In this document: positions 17,324 to 28,956 of the stretch, piece by piece | Numbering within the stretch: the first letter of the stretch is position 1 | Layout: each line of letters starts with the position of its first letter | DNA from: Massilia phyllostachyos | GTDB lineage: Bacteria; Pseudomonadota; Gammaproteobacteria; Burkholderiales; Burkholderiaceae_D | Direction of reading: 5' to 3' | Length of the DNA stretch: 64,000 nucleotides | NCBI RefSeq assembly: GCF_021044825.1 | Contig: NZ_JAJNOC010000004.1 | Coordinates: 248,001-312,000, forward strand | Translations under genes and position numbers: made by a program | Notes under the pieces: generated by a model | Database searches by the model: none | What the model was told of the DNA's origin: nothing | What the model saw: the letters and a program-made list of their open reading frames with translations, nothing else

Positions 17324-17952
17324 GCGGCATGCTCCTGGTTGATCGGGCCCAGCAAGCCCTGTTCGCGGATGAAGGACACCACCTCGTCCACGCCGGCGCC
17401 GGTGCGCAGGTTGGTAAACACGAAGGGCCGCTCGCCGCGCTGGCGGCGCGCGTCGCCCGCCATGACGTCGAGATCGGCGCCCACGTGCGGCGCCAGGTCG
17501 GTCTTGTTAATGATGAGCAGGTCGGAGCGCGTGATGCCCGGTCCGCCCTTGCGCGGAATTTTCTCGCCGCCGGCCACGTCGATCACGTACAGGGTCAGGT
17601 CCGACAGCTCGGGGCTGAAGGTCGCCGCCAGGTTGTCGCCGCCCGACTCCACCAGGATCAGTTCGAGATCCGGAAAGTCGGCCTGCAGGCGCGCGATCGC
17701 TTCCAGGTTGATCGAGGCGTCCTCGCGGATCGCGGTATGCGGACAGCCGCCGGTCTCGACCCCCATCAGGCGCTCCGGCGGCAGGGCGCCCGCGCGCAGC
17801 AGGATCTCCATGTCTTCGCGGGTATAAATATCGTTGGTGATGACGGCCATGTCGTAGCGGTCGCGCATCGCACGGCATAAATGCTCGCACAGCGCGGTCT
17901 TGCCCGACCCGACCGGGCCGCCGACGCCGACGCGCAAGGGATTCGACTCCAT
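17320..17952 (-). CDS. ureG: Urease accessory GTPase UreG
   Basis: UreG hydrolyses GTP to drive nickel insertion into urease. The 210-residue product has the P-loop GPVGSGKT at residues 12-19, the metal-binding CPH motif in [13 protein letters not shown], and the NKTDLA guanine-specificity motif. I chose the ATG at 17952, 6 bases after AAAGGAG; a more upstream in-frame ATG lies before that ribosome site. It follows ureF by 24 bases. Confidence 0.97.
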   Translation of the reverse strand: MESNPLRVGVGGPVGSGKTALCEHLCRAMRDRYDMAVITNDIYTREDMEILLRAGALPPERLMGVETGGCPHTAIREDASINLEAIARLQADFPDLELILVESGGDNLAATFSPELSDLTLYVIDVAGGEKIPRKGGPGITRSDLLIINKTDLAPHVGADLDVMAGDARRQRGERPFVFTNLRTGAGVDEVVSFIREQGLLGPINQEHAA

Positions 17953-17976
17953 GCCTGCTCCTTTCAATGGTCAGTC

Positions 17977-18639
17977 CTATGACCGGTAAAGCCGGCCGTG
18001 CTGGACTTCGTGGGCCATGGACAGCCAGGACAATCCCGGCGCCCAGCTCGATAATTCTTCATCCGGCAGCGCGCGCGCCCGCGCCGCCGCATCCTCGATC
18101 GCCGGCCGCAGCGACAGCAGCAGGCGCTGCCCGGCCACCTGGCCCAGCGGGACCGACTTCACGCAGACCAGCACCGCGTTCTCGGCCCAGGAAAACAGCA
18201 TCGCCAGCAGCGCTTCGTCGTGGGGCACGCCGAGCGCCTGCACCGCCTGCGCCAGCGCCGCGGGCAGGCAGGTCTCGCGCGCCGCGACAGGCGGCGCCAG
18301 CCCGAGTTCCTCCAGCAGCCGGGCCAGCGAAAAGCCCATCTGCACCGTCTCCGCGCGCAGCTCGGCGCTGTCGCGCGAGGCCAGGTAGCGCGCGTTCCAC
18401 TGCCGGAACGCGGCATCGTCGCCGTCGCGGCAGGCGCCCAGCAGACGCCAGTACACGGCGCCGTCCCAGGTCGCCAGCACGTCTGCCAGCTGGCGCGCCA
18501 GGTAATGCGCCGCAGTGTCCGCACACCGTACGCGGCCAAGCTCGATGGCCGTCTCCAGTCCCCCCGAATAGCTGTAGCCGCCCACCGGCAGCGCCGGGCT
18601 GGCCAGTTGCAGCAGGTGCAGCAGCGCGCGCGCGTTCAC
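17977..18639 (-). CDS. ureF: Urease accessory protein UreF
   Basis: UreF bridges UreD and UreG in the pre-activation complex and regulates UreG GTPase activity. The 220-residue product has the family motif LQLASPALPVGGYSYSGGLE near its N-terminus and an all-helical body. It overlaps ureE by 4 bases (ATGA) and precedes ureG. Confidence 0.94.
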   Translation of the reverse strand: MNARALLHLLQLASPALPVGGYSYSGGLETAIELGRVRCADTAAHYLARQLADVLATWDGAVYWRLLGACRDGDDAAFRQWNARYLASRDSAELRAETVQMGFSLARLLEELGLAPPVAARETCLPAALAQAVQALGVPHDEALLAMLFSWAENAVLVCVKSVPLGQVAGQRLLLSLRPAIEDAAARARALPDEELSSWAPGLSWLSMAHEVQHGRLYRS

Positions 18640-19148
18640 GCACTGTCCGCGTCGCCGGGGCGGTGGATCTTCTGGCGCAGCGGCACCGGCGCCAGCAGGT
18701 GGCGCGGGCCGTGCTCATGGCTGTGGCCCCCGCCATAGGCGCCGGATTCGGGATCGAACGGCGCCGGTTCTTCGGTCACGCGCGCCCCCAGGCCGAGCAG
18801 CATCTCGCGCAGCACCGGATCGGCGCGGATGCGCAGGCAGCCGGCCCCGAGCTGCACCTGGCTGTGGCGGTTCCCCAGGTGGAAAGCGCAGCGCAGCAGG
18901 GCGCGGGCATCGTCCGCCTCGATCCGGTAGGTCGCTTCCGGCGCCGCGCGCACGCGCACCACCGCGCCTTCCGGTCCAGTCAGCAGGTCGCCGTCGCGCA
19001 GCACCGTACCGCGCGGCAGCAGCAGCGCCGCCTCGCGGCCCGACGCAAGCCGGATGCGCAGGCGGCAGCGTTCGCGCCCCTCGAAGGGCAGCACCGCCTC
19101 GTCGTCGATCCGGCCGGCGCGCGCGAGCCGGGTGTGCAGGGTCAGCAT
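18636..19148 (-). CDS. ureE: Urease nickel metallochaperone UreE
   Basis: UreE delivers nickel to UreG. The 170-residue product has a peptide-binding N-terminal domain, the nickel-binding core CAFHLGNRHSQVQL near residues 85-98, and a C-terminal segment with GGGHSHEHGPRH, a moderately His-rich tail typical of nickel-storing UreE. The start at 19148 gives the normal N-terminus; the open frame continues upstream through ureC in another frame. A 10-base gap separates it from ureC. Confidence 0.94.
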   Translation of the reverse strand: MLTLHTRLARAGRIDDEAVLPFEGRERCRLRIRLASGREAALLLPRGTVLRDGDLLTGPEGAVVRVRAAPEATYRIEADDARALLRCAFHLGNRHSQVQLGAGCLRIRADPVLREMLLGLGARVTEEPAPFDPESGAYGGGHSHEHGPRHLLAPVPLRQKIHRPGDADSA

Positions 19149-19158
19149 CGGGCTCTCC

Positions 19159-20874
<1,716 letters not shown>

Positions 20875-20875
20875 C

Positions 20876-21199
20876 CTATTTGTCCTCCAGCGGTGGCAGG
20901 GGGCCCATCACCTGGCCATTGAAACCGTAGACCGCGCGTGCGCCGCCCAGCGCCACCAGTTCGACGCTGCGGTGCTGGCCCGGCTCGAAGCGCACCGCGG
21001 CGCCGGCGGCGATGTTCAGGCGCATGCCCAGGGCCGCCGCGCGGTCGAAGCGCAGCGCGGCGTTGACTTCGGCGAAGTGGAAATGGGAGCCGACCTGCAC
21101 CGGACGGTCGCCGCCGTTCGCCACCCGCAGCGAAACGAACGGACGGCCCGGATTGAGGACGATGTCTTCTTCGCGCAGCACGTATTCACCGGGGATCAT
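20876..21199 (-). CDS. ureB: Urease beta subunit UreB
   Basis: The 107-residue product starts [20 protein letters not shown] and contains [20 protein letters not shown], both strongly conserved in urease beta subunits. It forms the (UreABC)3 trimer with UreA and UreC. It lies 9 bases after ureA, and ureC starts one base after its stop. Confidence 0.97.
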   Translation of the reverse strand: MIPGEYVLREEDIVLNPGRPFVSLRVANGGDRPVQVGSHFHFAEVNAALRFDRAAALGMRLNIAAGAAVRFEPGQHRSVELVALGGARAVYGFNGQVMGPLPPLEDK

Positions 21200-21208
21200 G
21201 GATGGCCT

Positions 21209-21511
21209 TCATGCGATCGGGTGGTGGACGGTGACCAGCTTGGTCCCATCCGGGAAGGTGGCTTCGACCTGGATGTCGGGGATCATCTCGGGCACGCCTT
21301 CCATCACGTCGGCGCGTGCCAGGACCTGGCTCCCTTCATACATCAGCTCCGCCACGCTGCGGCCGTCGCGCGCGCCCTCCATGATGGCCGCCGTGATGAG
21401 GGCCACCGCTTCCGGATGATTCAGCTTCAGGCCGCGCGCGCGGCGGCGCTCGGCCAGCAGGGCGGCGGTGAAGATCAGCAGCTTGTCTTTTTCGCGCGGT
21501 GTCAGGTCCAT
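21209..21511 (-). CDS. ureA: Urease gamma subunit UreA
   Basis: The 100-residue product [20 protein letters not shown] and the segment [20 protein letters not shown] are the urease gamma subunit pattern. The subunits are separate, as in most proteobacteria. The ATG at 21511 is preceded by a purine-rich GGAGG-containing stretch. It follows ureD by 26 bases. Confidence 0.97.
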   Translation of the reverse strand: MDLTPREKDKLLIFTAALLAERRRARGLKLNHPEAVALITAAIMEGARDGRSVAELMYEGSQVLARADVMEGVPEMIPDIQVEATFPDGTKLVTVHHPIA

Positions 21512-21537
21512 GTCGTCGCCAGGGAGGATCAGGAGGA

Positions 21538-22380
21538 TCAGGTGGCCCAGATGCGGGGAAACAGCGCCGGCCGTCCGACGACGTGGGGACGCAGCAGACG
21601 CCAGGCATCGCCCATCACACGGCGCGCATGTTCGCTGTCGGCGCACAGCAGGCGCGCGATGAACACGGACTTGAGCTGGCTGGCGCCGAGCGCCGGGTCG
21701 AGGCTGCGGATCTGCGCCTGCAGGGCGGCGGGCAGCGCCGGCCCGGCCGCCACCAGGGTGGCGCAGACGGTTGCGCCGTCGAGCCCGAAAGGACCGTCCA
21801 GCGCCGCCGAACCGGCCCGCAGGCAGGCCTGTTCGTGCCACAGCAGCTGCTCGCCGCGCCAGATCTCGGCATGCAGGCGCAAGCGCCCGCGCGTAAAACG
21901 TTCGCCGCTGGCCTGGCGTCCGAAGCACAGGACGTCGCAGCCGATGTAGCGGGCGTCGACGCCGAGGCGCACGGTATGGCGCTGCACGGCGCAGGCGCCG
22001 TCGAAGTAGATGGTCTCCTGCGGCATCCATTCGAGGGCGGCGCCGTCGTCCGCCGCCAGCGTCACCGTCTGGAACGCGTCGCCGTCGTCGCCGCGGTACC
22101 ACTTGGCGGCGCCGGGCGAGGTCAGGAAGGCGTGCGCGGAAGGCGCGACGGCGGCCGCGATCTCAAGCCTGTCGCCGGACCGGATGCCGCCCGGTGGGTG
22201 CACGACGATCGCATGCACGGCCGCGGGCCCTTCGGGGTAGAGAGGTTTCTGCACGCGCAGCGGGCCCTGGTGGCGGTTGCGCACGAGCACGCTCCTGTCG
22301 CCGTCGAACGCGACCTCCAGCTCCAGCTGGGCCAGCCAGCCGGTCGGGGGTGCGGCAGTCGAAGACGGTTCATCGCGCAT
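21538..22380 (-). CDS. ureD: Urease accessory protein UreD
   Basis: UreD is the scaffold on apo-urease to which UreF and UreG bind. The 280-residue product contains [16 protein letters not shown] and the segment [12 protein letters not shown], both UreD hallmarks, and ends ...FPRIWAT as in the family. I chose the ATG at 22380 with AAGG a few bases upstream; an ATG 8 codons earlier (22404) is possible. It is the first gene of the eight-gene urease operon. Confidence 0.94.
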   Translation of the reverse strand: MRDEPSSTAAPPTGWLAQLELEVAFDGDRSVLVRNRHQGPLRVQKPLYPEGPAAVHAIVVHPPGGIRSGDRLEIAAAVAPSAHAFLTSPGAAKWYRGDDGDAFQTVTLAADDGAALEWMPQETIYFDGACAVQRHTVRLGVDARYIGCDVLCFGRQASGERFTRGRLRLHAEIWRGEQLLWHEQACLRAGSAALDGPFGLDGATVCATLVAAGPALPAALQAQIRSLDPALGASQLKSVFIARLLCADSEHARRVMGDAWRLLRPHVVGRPALFPRIWAT

Positions 22381-22611
22381 GACCTTACGGTTAGCACGAT
22401 CCATGCCATTGCCGGGCCACAGTGAGCAGCGCGTTGCGGGCGTGCGTTGAAGCGCAGCGAGCGTCCCATTCTGGTGCTTTTTTACTACCAATGCGCCATT
22501 TTCAAGCGCCGGCTGCAAAAGGGAGACGCCGCGCCGGCCAAATCCACGCAGACTAGCGGGAGCTGCCGCCATATCGGGCGGGCCGGCACACATTCTGAAA
22601 GGGGAAGGCAG
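22381..22611. promoter_or_regulatory. Divergent promoter region, ureD / alpha-beta hydrolase
   Basis: This 231-base gap lies between two divergent genes and must contain the urease operon promoter. I see no clear sigma-70, sigma-54 or NtrC-type site by eye, so nitrogen control cannot be judged. Confidence 0.35.
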
Positions 22612-23442
22612 ATGGCTACGAACACCGTCACCACGAAGGATGGCGTCGAGATCTTCTACAAGGACTGGGGCAGCGGCACGCCGATCGTGTTCTCGCACGG
22701 CTGGCCGCTCAGCGCCGACGACTGGGATGCCCAGATGATGTTTTTTCTGGACCGGGGCTACCGCGTCATCGCCCACGACCGCCGCGGGCATGGCCGCTCG
22801 AGCCAGGTGGCGGATGGCCACGACATGGACCACTACGCCGACGATCTCGCCGCCCTGGTCGCGCATCTCGACCTGCAGGGCGCGGTCCACATCGGCCACT
22901 CGACCGGCGGCGGCGAAGTGGTGCGCTACCTGGCGCGCCACGGCACGGCGCGGGCGTCGAAGGCGGTATTGATCGCGGCGGTGCCGCCGTTGATGGTCAA
23001 GACCGAGGCCAGCCCGGGCGGCTGGCCGAAAGACGTGTTCGACGGCATCCAGCAGCAGGTCGCCACCAATCGGGCCCAGTTCTACCGCGACCTCCCCTCC
23101 GGCCCCTTTTACGGCTACAACCGGCCCGGCGCCGGGGCGCGGGAGGGTGTGATCCAGAACTGGTGGCGCCAGGGCATGATGGGAGGAGTGAAGGCCCACT
23201 ACGACGGCGTGGTGGCGTTCTCGCAGACCGACTTCACCGAGGATTTGAAGAAGATCACGATCCCGGTGCTGGTGCAGCACGGGGACGACGACCAGATCGT
23301 CCCCTATGCCGCCTCGGCCCCGCGCAGCGCCGAACTGCTGCGAAACGGCATCCTCAAGACCTACCCCGGCTTCCCGCACGGGATGCCGACCACGCACGCG
23401 GAGGTGATCAACGCCGACATCCTGGCCTTCCTGCAGGGGTGA
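22612..23442 (+). CDS. Alpha/beta hydrolase, non-haem chloroperoxidase/perhydrolase type
   Basis: The 276-residue product has the alpha/beta-hydrolase elements: oxyanion segment [11 protein letters not shown] (residues 28-38), nucleophile elbow GHSTGGGE with Ser97, a late [13 protein letters not shown] acid segment, and a C-terminal His. The pattern matches the cofactor-free bacterial haloperoxidase (perhydrolase) group, which makes peracids from carboxylates and peroxide, but many relatives are ordinary esterases. No signal peptide, so it is cytoplasmic. AAGG lies upstream of the ATG at 22612; the open frame further upstream has no ribosome site. Confidence 0.85.
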   Translation: MATNTVTTKDGVEIFYKDWGSGTPIVFSHGWPLSADDWDAQMMFFLDRGYRVIAHDRRGHGRSSQVADGHDMDHYADDLAALVAHLDLQGAVHIGHSTGGGEVVRYLARHGTARASKAVLIAAVPPLMVKTEASPGGWPKDVFDGIQQQVATNRAQFYRDLPSGPFYGYNRPGAGAREGVIQNWWRQGMMGGVKAHYDGVVAFSQTDFTEDLKKITIPVLVQHGDDDQIVPYAASAPRSAELLRNGILKTYPGFPHGMPTTHAEVINADILAFLQG

Positions 23443-23458
23443 CGCCGGGCCGCCTGGC

Positions 23459-24604
23459 TCACCCGCGGATCGCCGCGCGCGCCACCGCGCTGTCGTCCGA
23501 GAACAGGCCGTCGATGCCGGTCTCGAGGTAACGCCGGATTTCGGCGATCGAGCCGGCCTCGTTGCGCGCGTTCGGGCCGTCGCCGTTGCGGAAATCGGCG
23601 GCCAGGAAGGCGTTCTCCGGACGGAAGGTCCAGGCGACCACCTGCAGGCCGGCCGCGTGGGCGTCGGCGACGATCGCCGTGGGCGCGCCGAGGCGCTCGT
23701 CCGGCCCGAGTGGAATCACCGCCCGGTGGACCGGCGCCGCGATGTCCGCATACGCGGCGACGGCTTGCAGGCCGCGGCGCGAGACCATCTCGCCGTAGGT
23801 GAGGGAGCCACCCGAGAGCGCCACGTCGGCGGGACGCAGCGCATCGAGGCGACCGCCGGCCACCATCAGCTGGGCCAGGCGCACGTTGCCGGACGCGCCC
23901 AGGCGCTTGCGCAAGGCCTTGAGGTTGGCGGTCTCGAAGGACTGCACGACCACCGGCGCCCGGCGGGTGTAGGCGTGCGCGTTCAGGGTCGAGACCAGGC
24001 GCTCTTCCAGCGCCAGGCCGTTGGCGGCCGACCAGGTCGAGTGCTTCAGCTCCGGAATCAGGCCGATGGTCCGTCCGCGCGCGGCGGATTCGGCGGCCAC
24101 GAAGTCGATGATCTCCTCCAGGCTGACGATCTGGAACTGGCCATCGTGGCGGCTGCCGCGCATCTTCGGCAGGCGCTCGACCGCGCGCAGGGTCTTGAGC
24201 TCGGCCAGGGTGAAGTCGGACACGAACCAACCCTCGTGGGCTTCGCCGTCGATGGTCTTGCGCGTCTTGCGCTTGGTGAATTCCGGGCGGGCGGCGACGT
24301 CGGTGGTGTCGGTGATCGCGTATTCGTGGCGCGCCACCAGCATGCCGTCGCGGGTGCAGACCAGGTCCGGCTCCACGAAGTCGGCGCCATCCTGGATGGC
24401 TCGCGCATACGCCGCCAGCGTGTGCTCGGGGAACAGGGCGCTGGCGCCACGGTGGGCGTACAAGGTCGGCGCCGCATCGGCCTGCAGGCGCGCGGAAGCC
24501 GGACGCGCCTGCCCGAAGGCGGGCAGGGCGGCCAGGCCGAGGGCGCCTCCCAGGCCCCGCAGCAGGCGGCGGCGCGCTTGGTTCGTGGACAACACGAGCG
24601 GCAT
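23459..24604 (-). CDS. glpQ: Glycerophosphodiester phosphodiesterase (secreted, GlpQ type)
   Basis: It splits glycerophosphodiesters to glycerol-3-phosphate and an alcohol. The 381-residue product has a twin-arginine-like leader (ARRRLLRGLGGALGLAALPAFGQA) and the catalytic segment AHRGASALFPEHTLAAYARAI near residues 49-69, with EPDLVCTRDGMLVARHE following; both carry the GDPD metal-binding and catalytic residues. Its ATG overlaps the stop of the TonB receptor gene (TGATG), so both form an operon. The neighbours suggest it releases phosphate-containing units in the periplasm for scavenging. Confidence 0.93.
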   Translation of the reverse strand: MPLVLSTNQARRRLLRGLGGALGLAALPAFGQARPASARLQADAAPTLYAHRGASALFPEHTLAAYARAIQDGADFVEPDLVCTRDGMLVARHEYAITDTTDVAARPEFTKRKTRKTIDGEAHEGWFVSDFTLAELKTLRAVERLPKMRGSRHDGQFQIVSLEEIIDFVAAESAARGRTIGLIPELKHSTWSAANGLALEERLVSTLNAHAYTRRAPVVVQSFETANLKALRKRLGASGNVRLAQLMVAGGRLDALRPADVALSGGSLTYGEMVSRRGLQAVAAYADIAAPVHRAVIPLGPDERLGAPTAIVADAHAAGLQVVAWTFRPENAFLAADFRNGDGPNARNEAGSIAEIRRYLETGIDGLFSDDSAVARAAIRG

Positions 24605-27003
24605 CAGATGTCCGCCTTCAGGGTCAGGAAGCCCATGCGCGGCGGAATCGGATACGTCGCATAGCTGCCGCTGGCCTGGCCCACGTTCGGCTGCAGCACG
24701 CCTTTGCGGTCGGCAAGGTTGGTCACGTTGATGCTCCAGCGCAGGTTCTTGAAGAAGCTCGGCGCCATCGGCACCGCGCCCGAGACGTTCAAGCCTAGCA
24801 GGAAATAGCTGCCGACGTTCAGGTCATTCGTATAGGTGGCGAAGCGCTTGCCCACGTAGTCGCCCTGCAGCTGCATCTCGATGCCGGCGCCCGGCTTGAA
24901 GGTGGCGACGAACTTGTTCATCCACTCCGGCGTGTTCGGCACGGTCTTGCCGGCGGTCGGCACCACGGTGGTGCCGGACAGGTAGCTGTCCTGGTAGCGC
25001 GAGCGGTTGTACGAGATCGCATCGTAGAAGGAGAAGGCGCGGCCGAAGTGCAGGGTGCCGCCGAAGTCGACGCCGTCGGTTTTCACGCCGCCGACGTTCG
25101 ACAGGATGGTGGTGCCGCCGGCGAAGGAAGTGATGATCGGGTTCGAGCTGATCGCCAGCTGGCGGTCGCGGAAGTTCACGTGGTACAGGGTCACCTGGCC
25201 ATCGAAGGCGGTCAAGGGGCCGAGGTCCAGGGAGCGCGAATCGCGCAGGCCGGCTTCAATCGTCACCGAGGTCTCCGGTTTCGCCGTGGCCTTGAAGTAG
25301 TCGAAGGCTGCCTGCGAGGACAGGCTCCACGGCGAATTGCCGCCGCCGCCGTAGGTGACGAACTGGCGCATGTTCTTCTGGACGTTGGCGAAGGCCTGCA
25401 TGCTGCCGGAAATATCCCAACGCGCACCCAGCTGTGGCAGGAACCATTTCTTGGTCGTGATCTTGCCTTCCGGCAGACCCTTCGATCCATTGCCGATCGC
25501 CGCCGGCAGCTGGTTGACCGGAAACAGGCCCTCCGCGAACTGCAGGCTCGACTTGAAGCCGCCCTGCACCGTGAGGTCCGGGCGCAGCTTCCACTCGTCC
25601 ACCAGGTGGAACTGCACCACCTTGTTGTCGATGTCGCTGCCGTACTGGGTGATCAGCGGATTGCTCGGACGCTGGTAGGGCGTGCTCGGATTGTTCACGT
25701 CCAGCGCATACCAGCGGCGATAGGCGCCGGAGTTATTGTGCTCGAACCAGAGACCGGCCTGGATGCGGTGGTCGCCCGCCTCCCACCGCACGGTCGAGGT
25801 CGCGCCTTGGCGGTTGATCTGGTATTCGGTGGTGCGGGTCGCGTAGCCGGAGTTGCCGAACACGGTCTTCAGGTCCTGGTTCGGGAAGTAGACGCGGAAC
25901 AGGGCGGGCAGGCCGGCCTGGTTGATCGGGCCCGCCACCACGCCGACGCCGTCGTTGCGGTGGTAGTAATACTGGTTGGTCCAGCTCAGCTTATCGCTGA
26001 GGAAGGCCTCGTACTTCACATAGGCCAGGTGGTCGGTGCGCTGGGCATCGCTGTAGTAGTTGCGGAAGTTGGCGCCGACGTTGGCGGGCGGCGCGCCGTT
26101 GGCGTCCAGGTAGGCGAGGGCGGCGGCGAAATCGGGGTAAATGAACGGCCGGGTGTAGGGCGCCACCAGGCTGCCCTGGTGCAGGGTCGAATCCTCGTTC
26201 GGCTCGATCTTGTCGGACCAGTCGGCGAACACGGTCAGCTTGCCGGATTCGCCCTCGTGCACGAACTTGGCGTTGAACTGGTCGTTGCTCTGGCGGCCAT
26301 TGAAGTCCCAGGCCTTGGCTTCGTGGTGCAGACCGGAGACGAAGAAGCTGTTGCCGCCACCCAGGTCGCCCGAGTCGTAGCGCAGGAAGGTGCGGCTGGC
26401 CTTGTGGCTGCCGACGGTCTGCTGCAGGTTGACATTGCGCTCGTTCATCGGGTCGCGCGAATAGGTCTCGATGGTGCCGCCCAGGTTGCTGGTCGACGGC
26501 GTGCCGAGGTCGCCGGCGCCGGTCGACAGCACCACGCTTTTCACGTTCTCGCTGGTGAGCGCGCGCTGCGGCGCCAGGCCGTTGTAGTTGCCGTACTGCT
26601 GGTCGCCGAGCGGCACGCCGTCCATCGTGTAGCCGAGCTGCTGGCCGTTGAAGCCGTGCACGAACAGCGACAGGTTCTGCTCGTTGTTGCCCCACGGGTC
26701 GGCGGTCTGGAAGCTGACACCAGGCAGCGCCTGCAGCGCCTTCAGCGGGCTCACGCCCGGCATGACCTTCTGGATGTCCGGGCCGGACATGGCGACCGAG
26801 GAGCGGGTCTTGCGGGTCGAGATCGCGACCGTGCTGACGGCGCCGGCCCTGGACAGGTCGGGCGCGTCCTGCGCGGCCGGCGTTTCTTCCGCGGCGGCAG
26901 GAGTGTCGGTCGGGACGGCATGCGCCAGCGACGCGCACAGGAGGCTGGCCGCAACGGCGATGGAGGAATGGCGCAGGGCGGTGGCAGCGTGGAACGTTTT
27001 CAT
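24604..27003 (-). CDS. TonB-dependent outer-membrane receptor, probably for an organophosphate
   Basis: The 799-residue product has a signal peptide (AASLLCASLAHA), a plug domain (MPGVSPLKALQALPGVSFQT, then LFVHGFNGQQLGYTMDGVPLGD) and a beta-barrel whose C-terminus reads MGFLTLKADI, short of the usual terminal aromatic residue. Such receptors import scarce nutrients with energy from TonB-ExbBD. The substrate is not shown by sequence; operon membership with glpQ and Pho-box-like repeats upstream suggest a phosphorus source. Start at the ATG at 27003; a second ATG three codons earlier is possible. Confidence 0.85.
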   Translation of the reverse strand: MKTFHAATALRHSSIAVAASLLCASLAHAVPTDTPAAAEETPAAQDAPDLSRAGAVSTVAISTRKTRSSVAMSGPDIQKVMPGVSPLKALQALPGVSFQTADPWGNNEQNLSLFVHGFNGQQLGYTMDGVPLGDQQYGNYNGLAPQRALTSENVKSVVLSTGAGDLGTPSTSNLGGTIETYSRDPMNERNVNLQQTVGSHKASRTFLRYDSGDLGGGNSFFVSGLHHEAKAWDFNGRQSNDQFNAKFVHEGESGKLTVFADWSDKIEPNEDSTLHQGSLVAPYTRPFIYPDFAAALAYLDANGAPPANVGANFRNYYSDAQRTDHLAYVKYEAFLSDKLSWTNQYYYHRNDGVGVVAGPINQAGLPALFRVYFPNQDLKTVFGNSGYATRTTEYQINRQGATSTVRWEAGDHRIQAGLWFEHNNSGAYRRWYALDVNNPSTPYQRPSNPLITQYGSDIDNKVVQFHLVDEWKLRPDLTVQGGFKSSLQFAEGLFPVNQLPAAIGNGSKGLPEGKITTKKWFLPQLGARWDISGSMQAFANVQKNMRQFVTYGGGGNSPWSLSSQAAFDYFKATAKPETSVTIEAGLRDSRSLDLGPLTAFDGQVTLYHVNFRDRQLAISSNPIITSFAGGTTILSNVGGVKTDGVDFGGTLHFGRAFSFYDAISYNRSRYQDSYLSGTTVVPTAGKTVPNTPEWMNKFVATFKPGAGIEMQLQGDYVGKRFATYTNDLNVGSYFLLGLNVSGAVPMAPSFFKNLRWSINVTNLADRKGVLQPNVGQASGSYATYPIPPRMGFLTLKADI

Positions 27004-27068
27004 CGGGATCATTCAGCGAGGTGGTGGTGGAAAGTGGACGGCAGCGTAACCTTGCTAAATGACCAAGC

Positions 27069-27097
27069 CGTGACGCTTGCGTGACGGCTCGATGACG
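27069..27097 (-). promoter_or_regulatory. Pho-box-like triple repeat before the TonB receptor-glpQ operon
   Basis: Three TGACG units occur at exact 11-base spacing (27071, 27082, 27093). On the minus strand they read CGTCATC, CGTCACG, CGTCACG separated by 4 bases, close to the PhoB pattern CTGTCAT-N4-CTGTCAT. They lie about 70 bases upstream of the receptor ATG. PhoB control is inferred. Confidence 0.5.
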
Positions 27098-27123
27098 CGC
27101 CGCATTCCATTCCGCGCGCATGA

Positions 27124-27141
27124 TTTCATCGTCTTGTCATA
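27124..27141 (+). promoter_or_regulatory. Pho-box-like repeat before the phosphatase gene
   Basis: TTTCATC and TGTCATA occur 11 bases apart on the plus strand, followed 10 bases later by a -10-like TAGGAT. This is the layout of a PhoB-activated promoter that lacks a -35 box. It faces the PafA-like phosphatase gene. Confidence 0.5.
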
Positions 27142-27185
27142 TGTCCCGCCTAGGATGTCAGGCTGACCATTCTCTCGACCTGACC

Positions 27186-28859
27186 ATGCGCTTCCTGCTT
27201 TCCACCGCCACCCAGCTGCTCCTGTCCTGCGCCTTCCTGGCCGCCAATGCCCACGCCGCACCGAGCGAAGAAGCGCCGAAACTGGTGCTGGTCCTCGTCG
27301 TCGACGGACTGCCCGCGGAACAGGTCCAGCGCTACCGCAGCCAGTTCGGCAAAGGCGGCCTGCGCCGGCTGATGGAAGGGGGCGCTTCGTTCAGCAATGC
27401 GCACCAGGCCCACGGCGTCACGGTGACGGCGGTCGGCCACGCCGCCATCCTGAGCGGCGCCTATCCTTACCAGCACGGCGTGATCGGCAATAACTGGATC
27501 GATCCGGTCACCAAGACCAGCGTCTACTGCACCCAGGACACGGCCCATACCTATATCGGCGAGACCACCAGGCCGATGGACGGCACCTCGCCGGCCCGCC
27601 TGCGCGTCGATACGCTCGGCGACCAATTGCGCTATGCCACCGGCAACCGTGCGAAAGTCGTGGCGGTATCCGGCAAGGACCGCGGCGCGATCCTGCTCGC
27701 GGGGAAGACCGGCACCGCCTATATGTACATGGACGAGACCGGCAACTTCGCCTCGAGCGACTTTTACATGAAGGCGCATCCGGAATGGGTGCGCAGCTTC
27801 CAGGCGGCCAAGCCGCAGGACCGGTATTACGGCAAGACCTGGCGCCCGCTGCTGCCGGACGCGGCCTACGCCAACGATGCGCGCGACGAACTGTTTCCAG
27901 CCACGCCGGCTTCGCCGAACCGCTTCCCCTTCGCCTTCTACAGCGAGAGCGGCAGCATCGACGCCGACTACTACAACCGCCTGAAACCCAGCCCCTTCCT
28001 CGACGAACTGACCCTCGACTTCGCGCGCGCCGCGATCGACGGCGAAAACCTCGGCAACAACCCGGCCGGCGTCACCGACGTGCTGGGTGTCAGCCTGTCC
28101 GGACACGATTACGTGAACCACAAATACGGGCCGGAGAGCAAGATGTCGCACGACCACCTGCAGCGCCTGGACCGCATGCTGGCCAATTTCTTCTCTTACC
28201 TCGACAAGAAGGTCGGCGCCGACAAGGTGCTGGTGGTCTTGACTGCCGACCATGGCTTCCCGAACACGCCCGAATTCGTCAAGGAAAGCGGCGGCAATGC
28301 CGGCCGTGTCGACCCGGCCAAGCTGGTCACCGCGCTGAACGCGGCGCTGGCGGCCAAATACGGCAACGACAAGCTGGTGATCGCAGAGTCGGCGCCGAAC
28401 TTCCACCTGGATTACGCGGCGCTCGACAAGCTGGGCCTGTCCCGCATCGAGGTGGAAGAGACCGCGGCCAATTTCCTGCGCACCCAGGAAGGCGTAGCGG
28501 AAGTGTTTACGCGCCATTACTTCGAAACCGGCGCGGCCGCCACCACCCGCATGCAGCTCTTGATGCGGCGCGCGTGGAACCGGGAACTGTCGGGCGACCT
28601 GGTGGTGGTCACGAAGCCGTTCTGGATCTTCGGGTCCTCGTCCAGCGGCACCTCGCACGGCTCCTCGTACGCTTACGACACCAACGTCCCGCTGGTGCTG
28701 AGCGGACGCAAATGGATCAAGCCGGGCCTCTATGGACAGTACGCCGAAACCGTCGACATCGCGCCGACCCTGGCGCACCTGCTGCGCCTGCGTCCGCCGG
28801 CGGGAGCGGAAGGCCGGGTGCTGAACGAAGCCTTGGCCGGCGCGCCACGGGCGCAGTGA
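27186..28859 (+). CDS. Secreted alkaline phosphatase of the PafA / nucleotide pyrophosphatase type
   Basis: It hydrolyses phosphomonoesters in the periplasm. The 557-residue product has a signal peptide (residues 1-24) and alkaline-phosphatase-superfamily metal sites: D40 in VLVVDG, the catalytic threonine in THR79-81 of GVTVTAVGHA, SGHDYVNHKYGPES, TADHGFPNTPE and GTSHGS. Asn in GVIGNNW and the SGKDRGA segment match the phosphate-contacting Asn and Lys/Arg of PafA, a broad-specificity monoesterase not inhibited by phosphate. The ATG at 27186 gives the proper signal peptide. It faces away from the receptor-glpQ operon. Confidence 0.88.
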   Translation: MRFLLSTATQLLLSCAFLAANAHAAPSEEAPKLVLVLVVDGLPAEQVQRYRSQFGKGGLRRLMEGGASFSNAHQAHGVTVTAVGHAAILSGAYPYQHGVIGNNWIDPVTKTSVYCTQDTAHTYIGETTRPMDGTSPARLRVDTLGDQLRYATGNRAKVVAVSGKDRGAILLAGKTGTAYMYMDETGNFASSDFYMKAHPEWVRSFQAAKPQDRYYGKTWRPLLPDAAYANDARDELFPATPASPNRFPFAFYSESGSIDADYYNRLKPSPFLDELTLDFARAAIDGENLGNNPAGVTDVLGVSLSGHDYVNHKYGPESKMSHDHLQRLDRMLANFFSYLDKKVGADKVLVVLTADHGFPNTPEFVKESGGNAGRVDPAKLVTALNAALAAKYGNDKLVIAESAPNFHLDYAALDKLGLSRIEVEETAANFLRTQEGVAEVFTRHYFETGAAATTRMQLLMRRAWNRELSGDLVVVTKPFWIFGSSSSGTSHGSSYAYDTNVPLVLSGRKWIKPGLYGQYAETVDIAPTLAHLLRLRPPAGAEGRVLNEALAGAPRAQ

Positions 28860-28956
28860 GGGCAGGACGGATTTCCTGGCCGCTAACGTCCGCGGGAAAA
28901 TCCACCCGAGCGCTACACTCGATTCACCTGCAACACGAATCGAAAGGATGCTCGGC

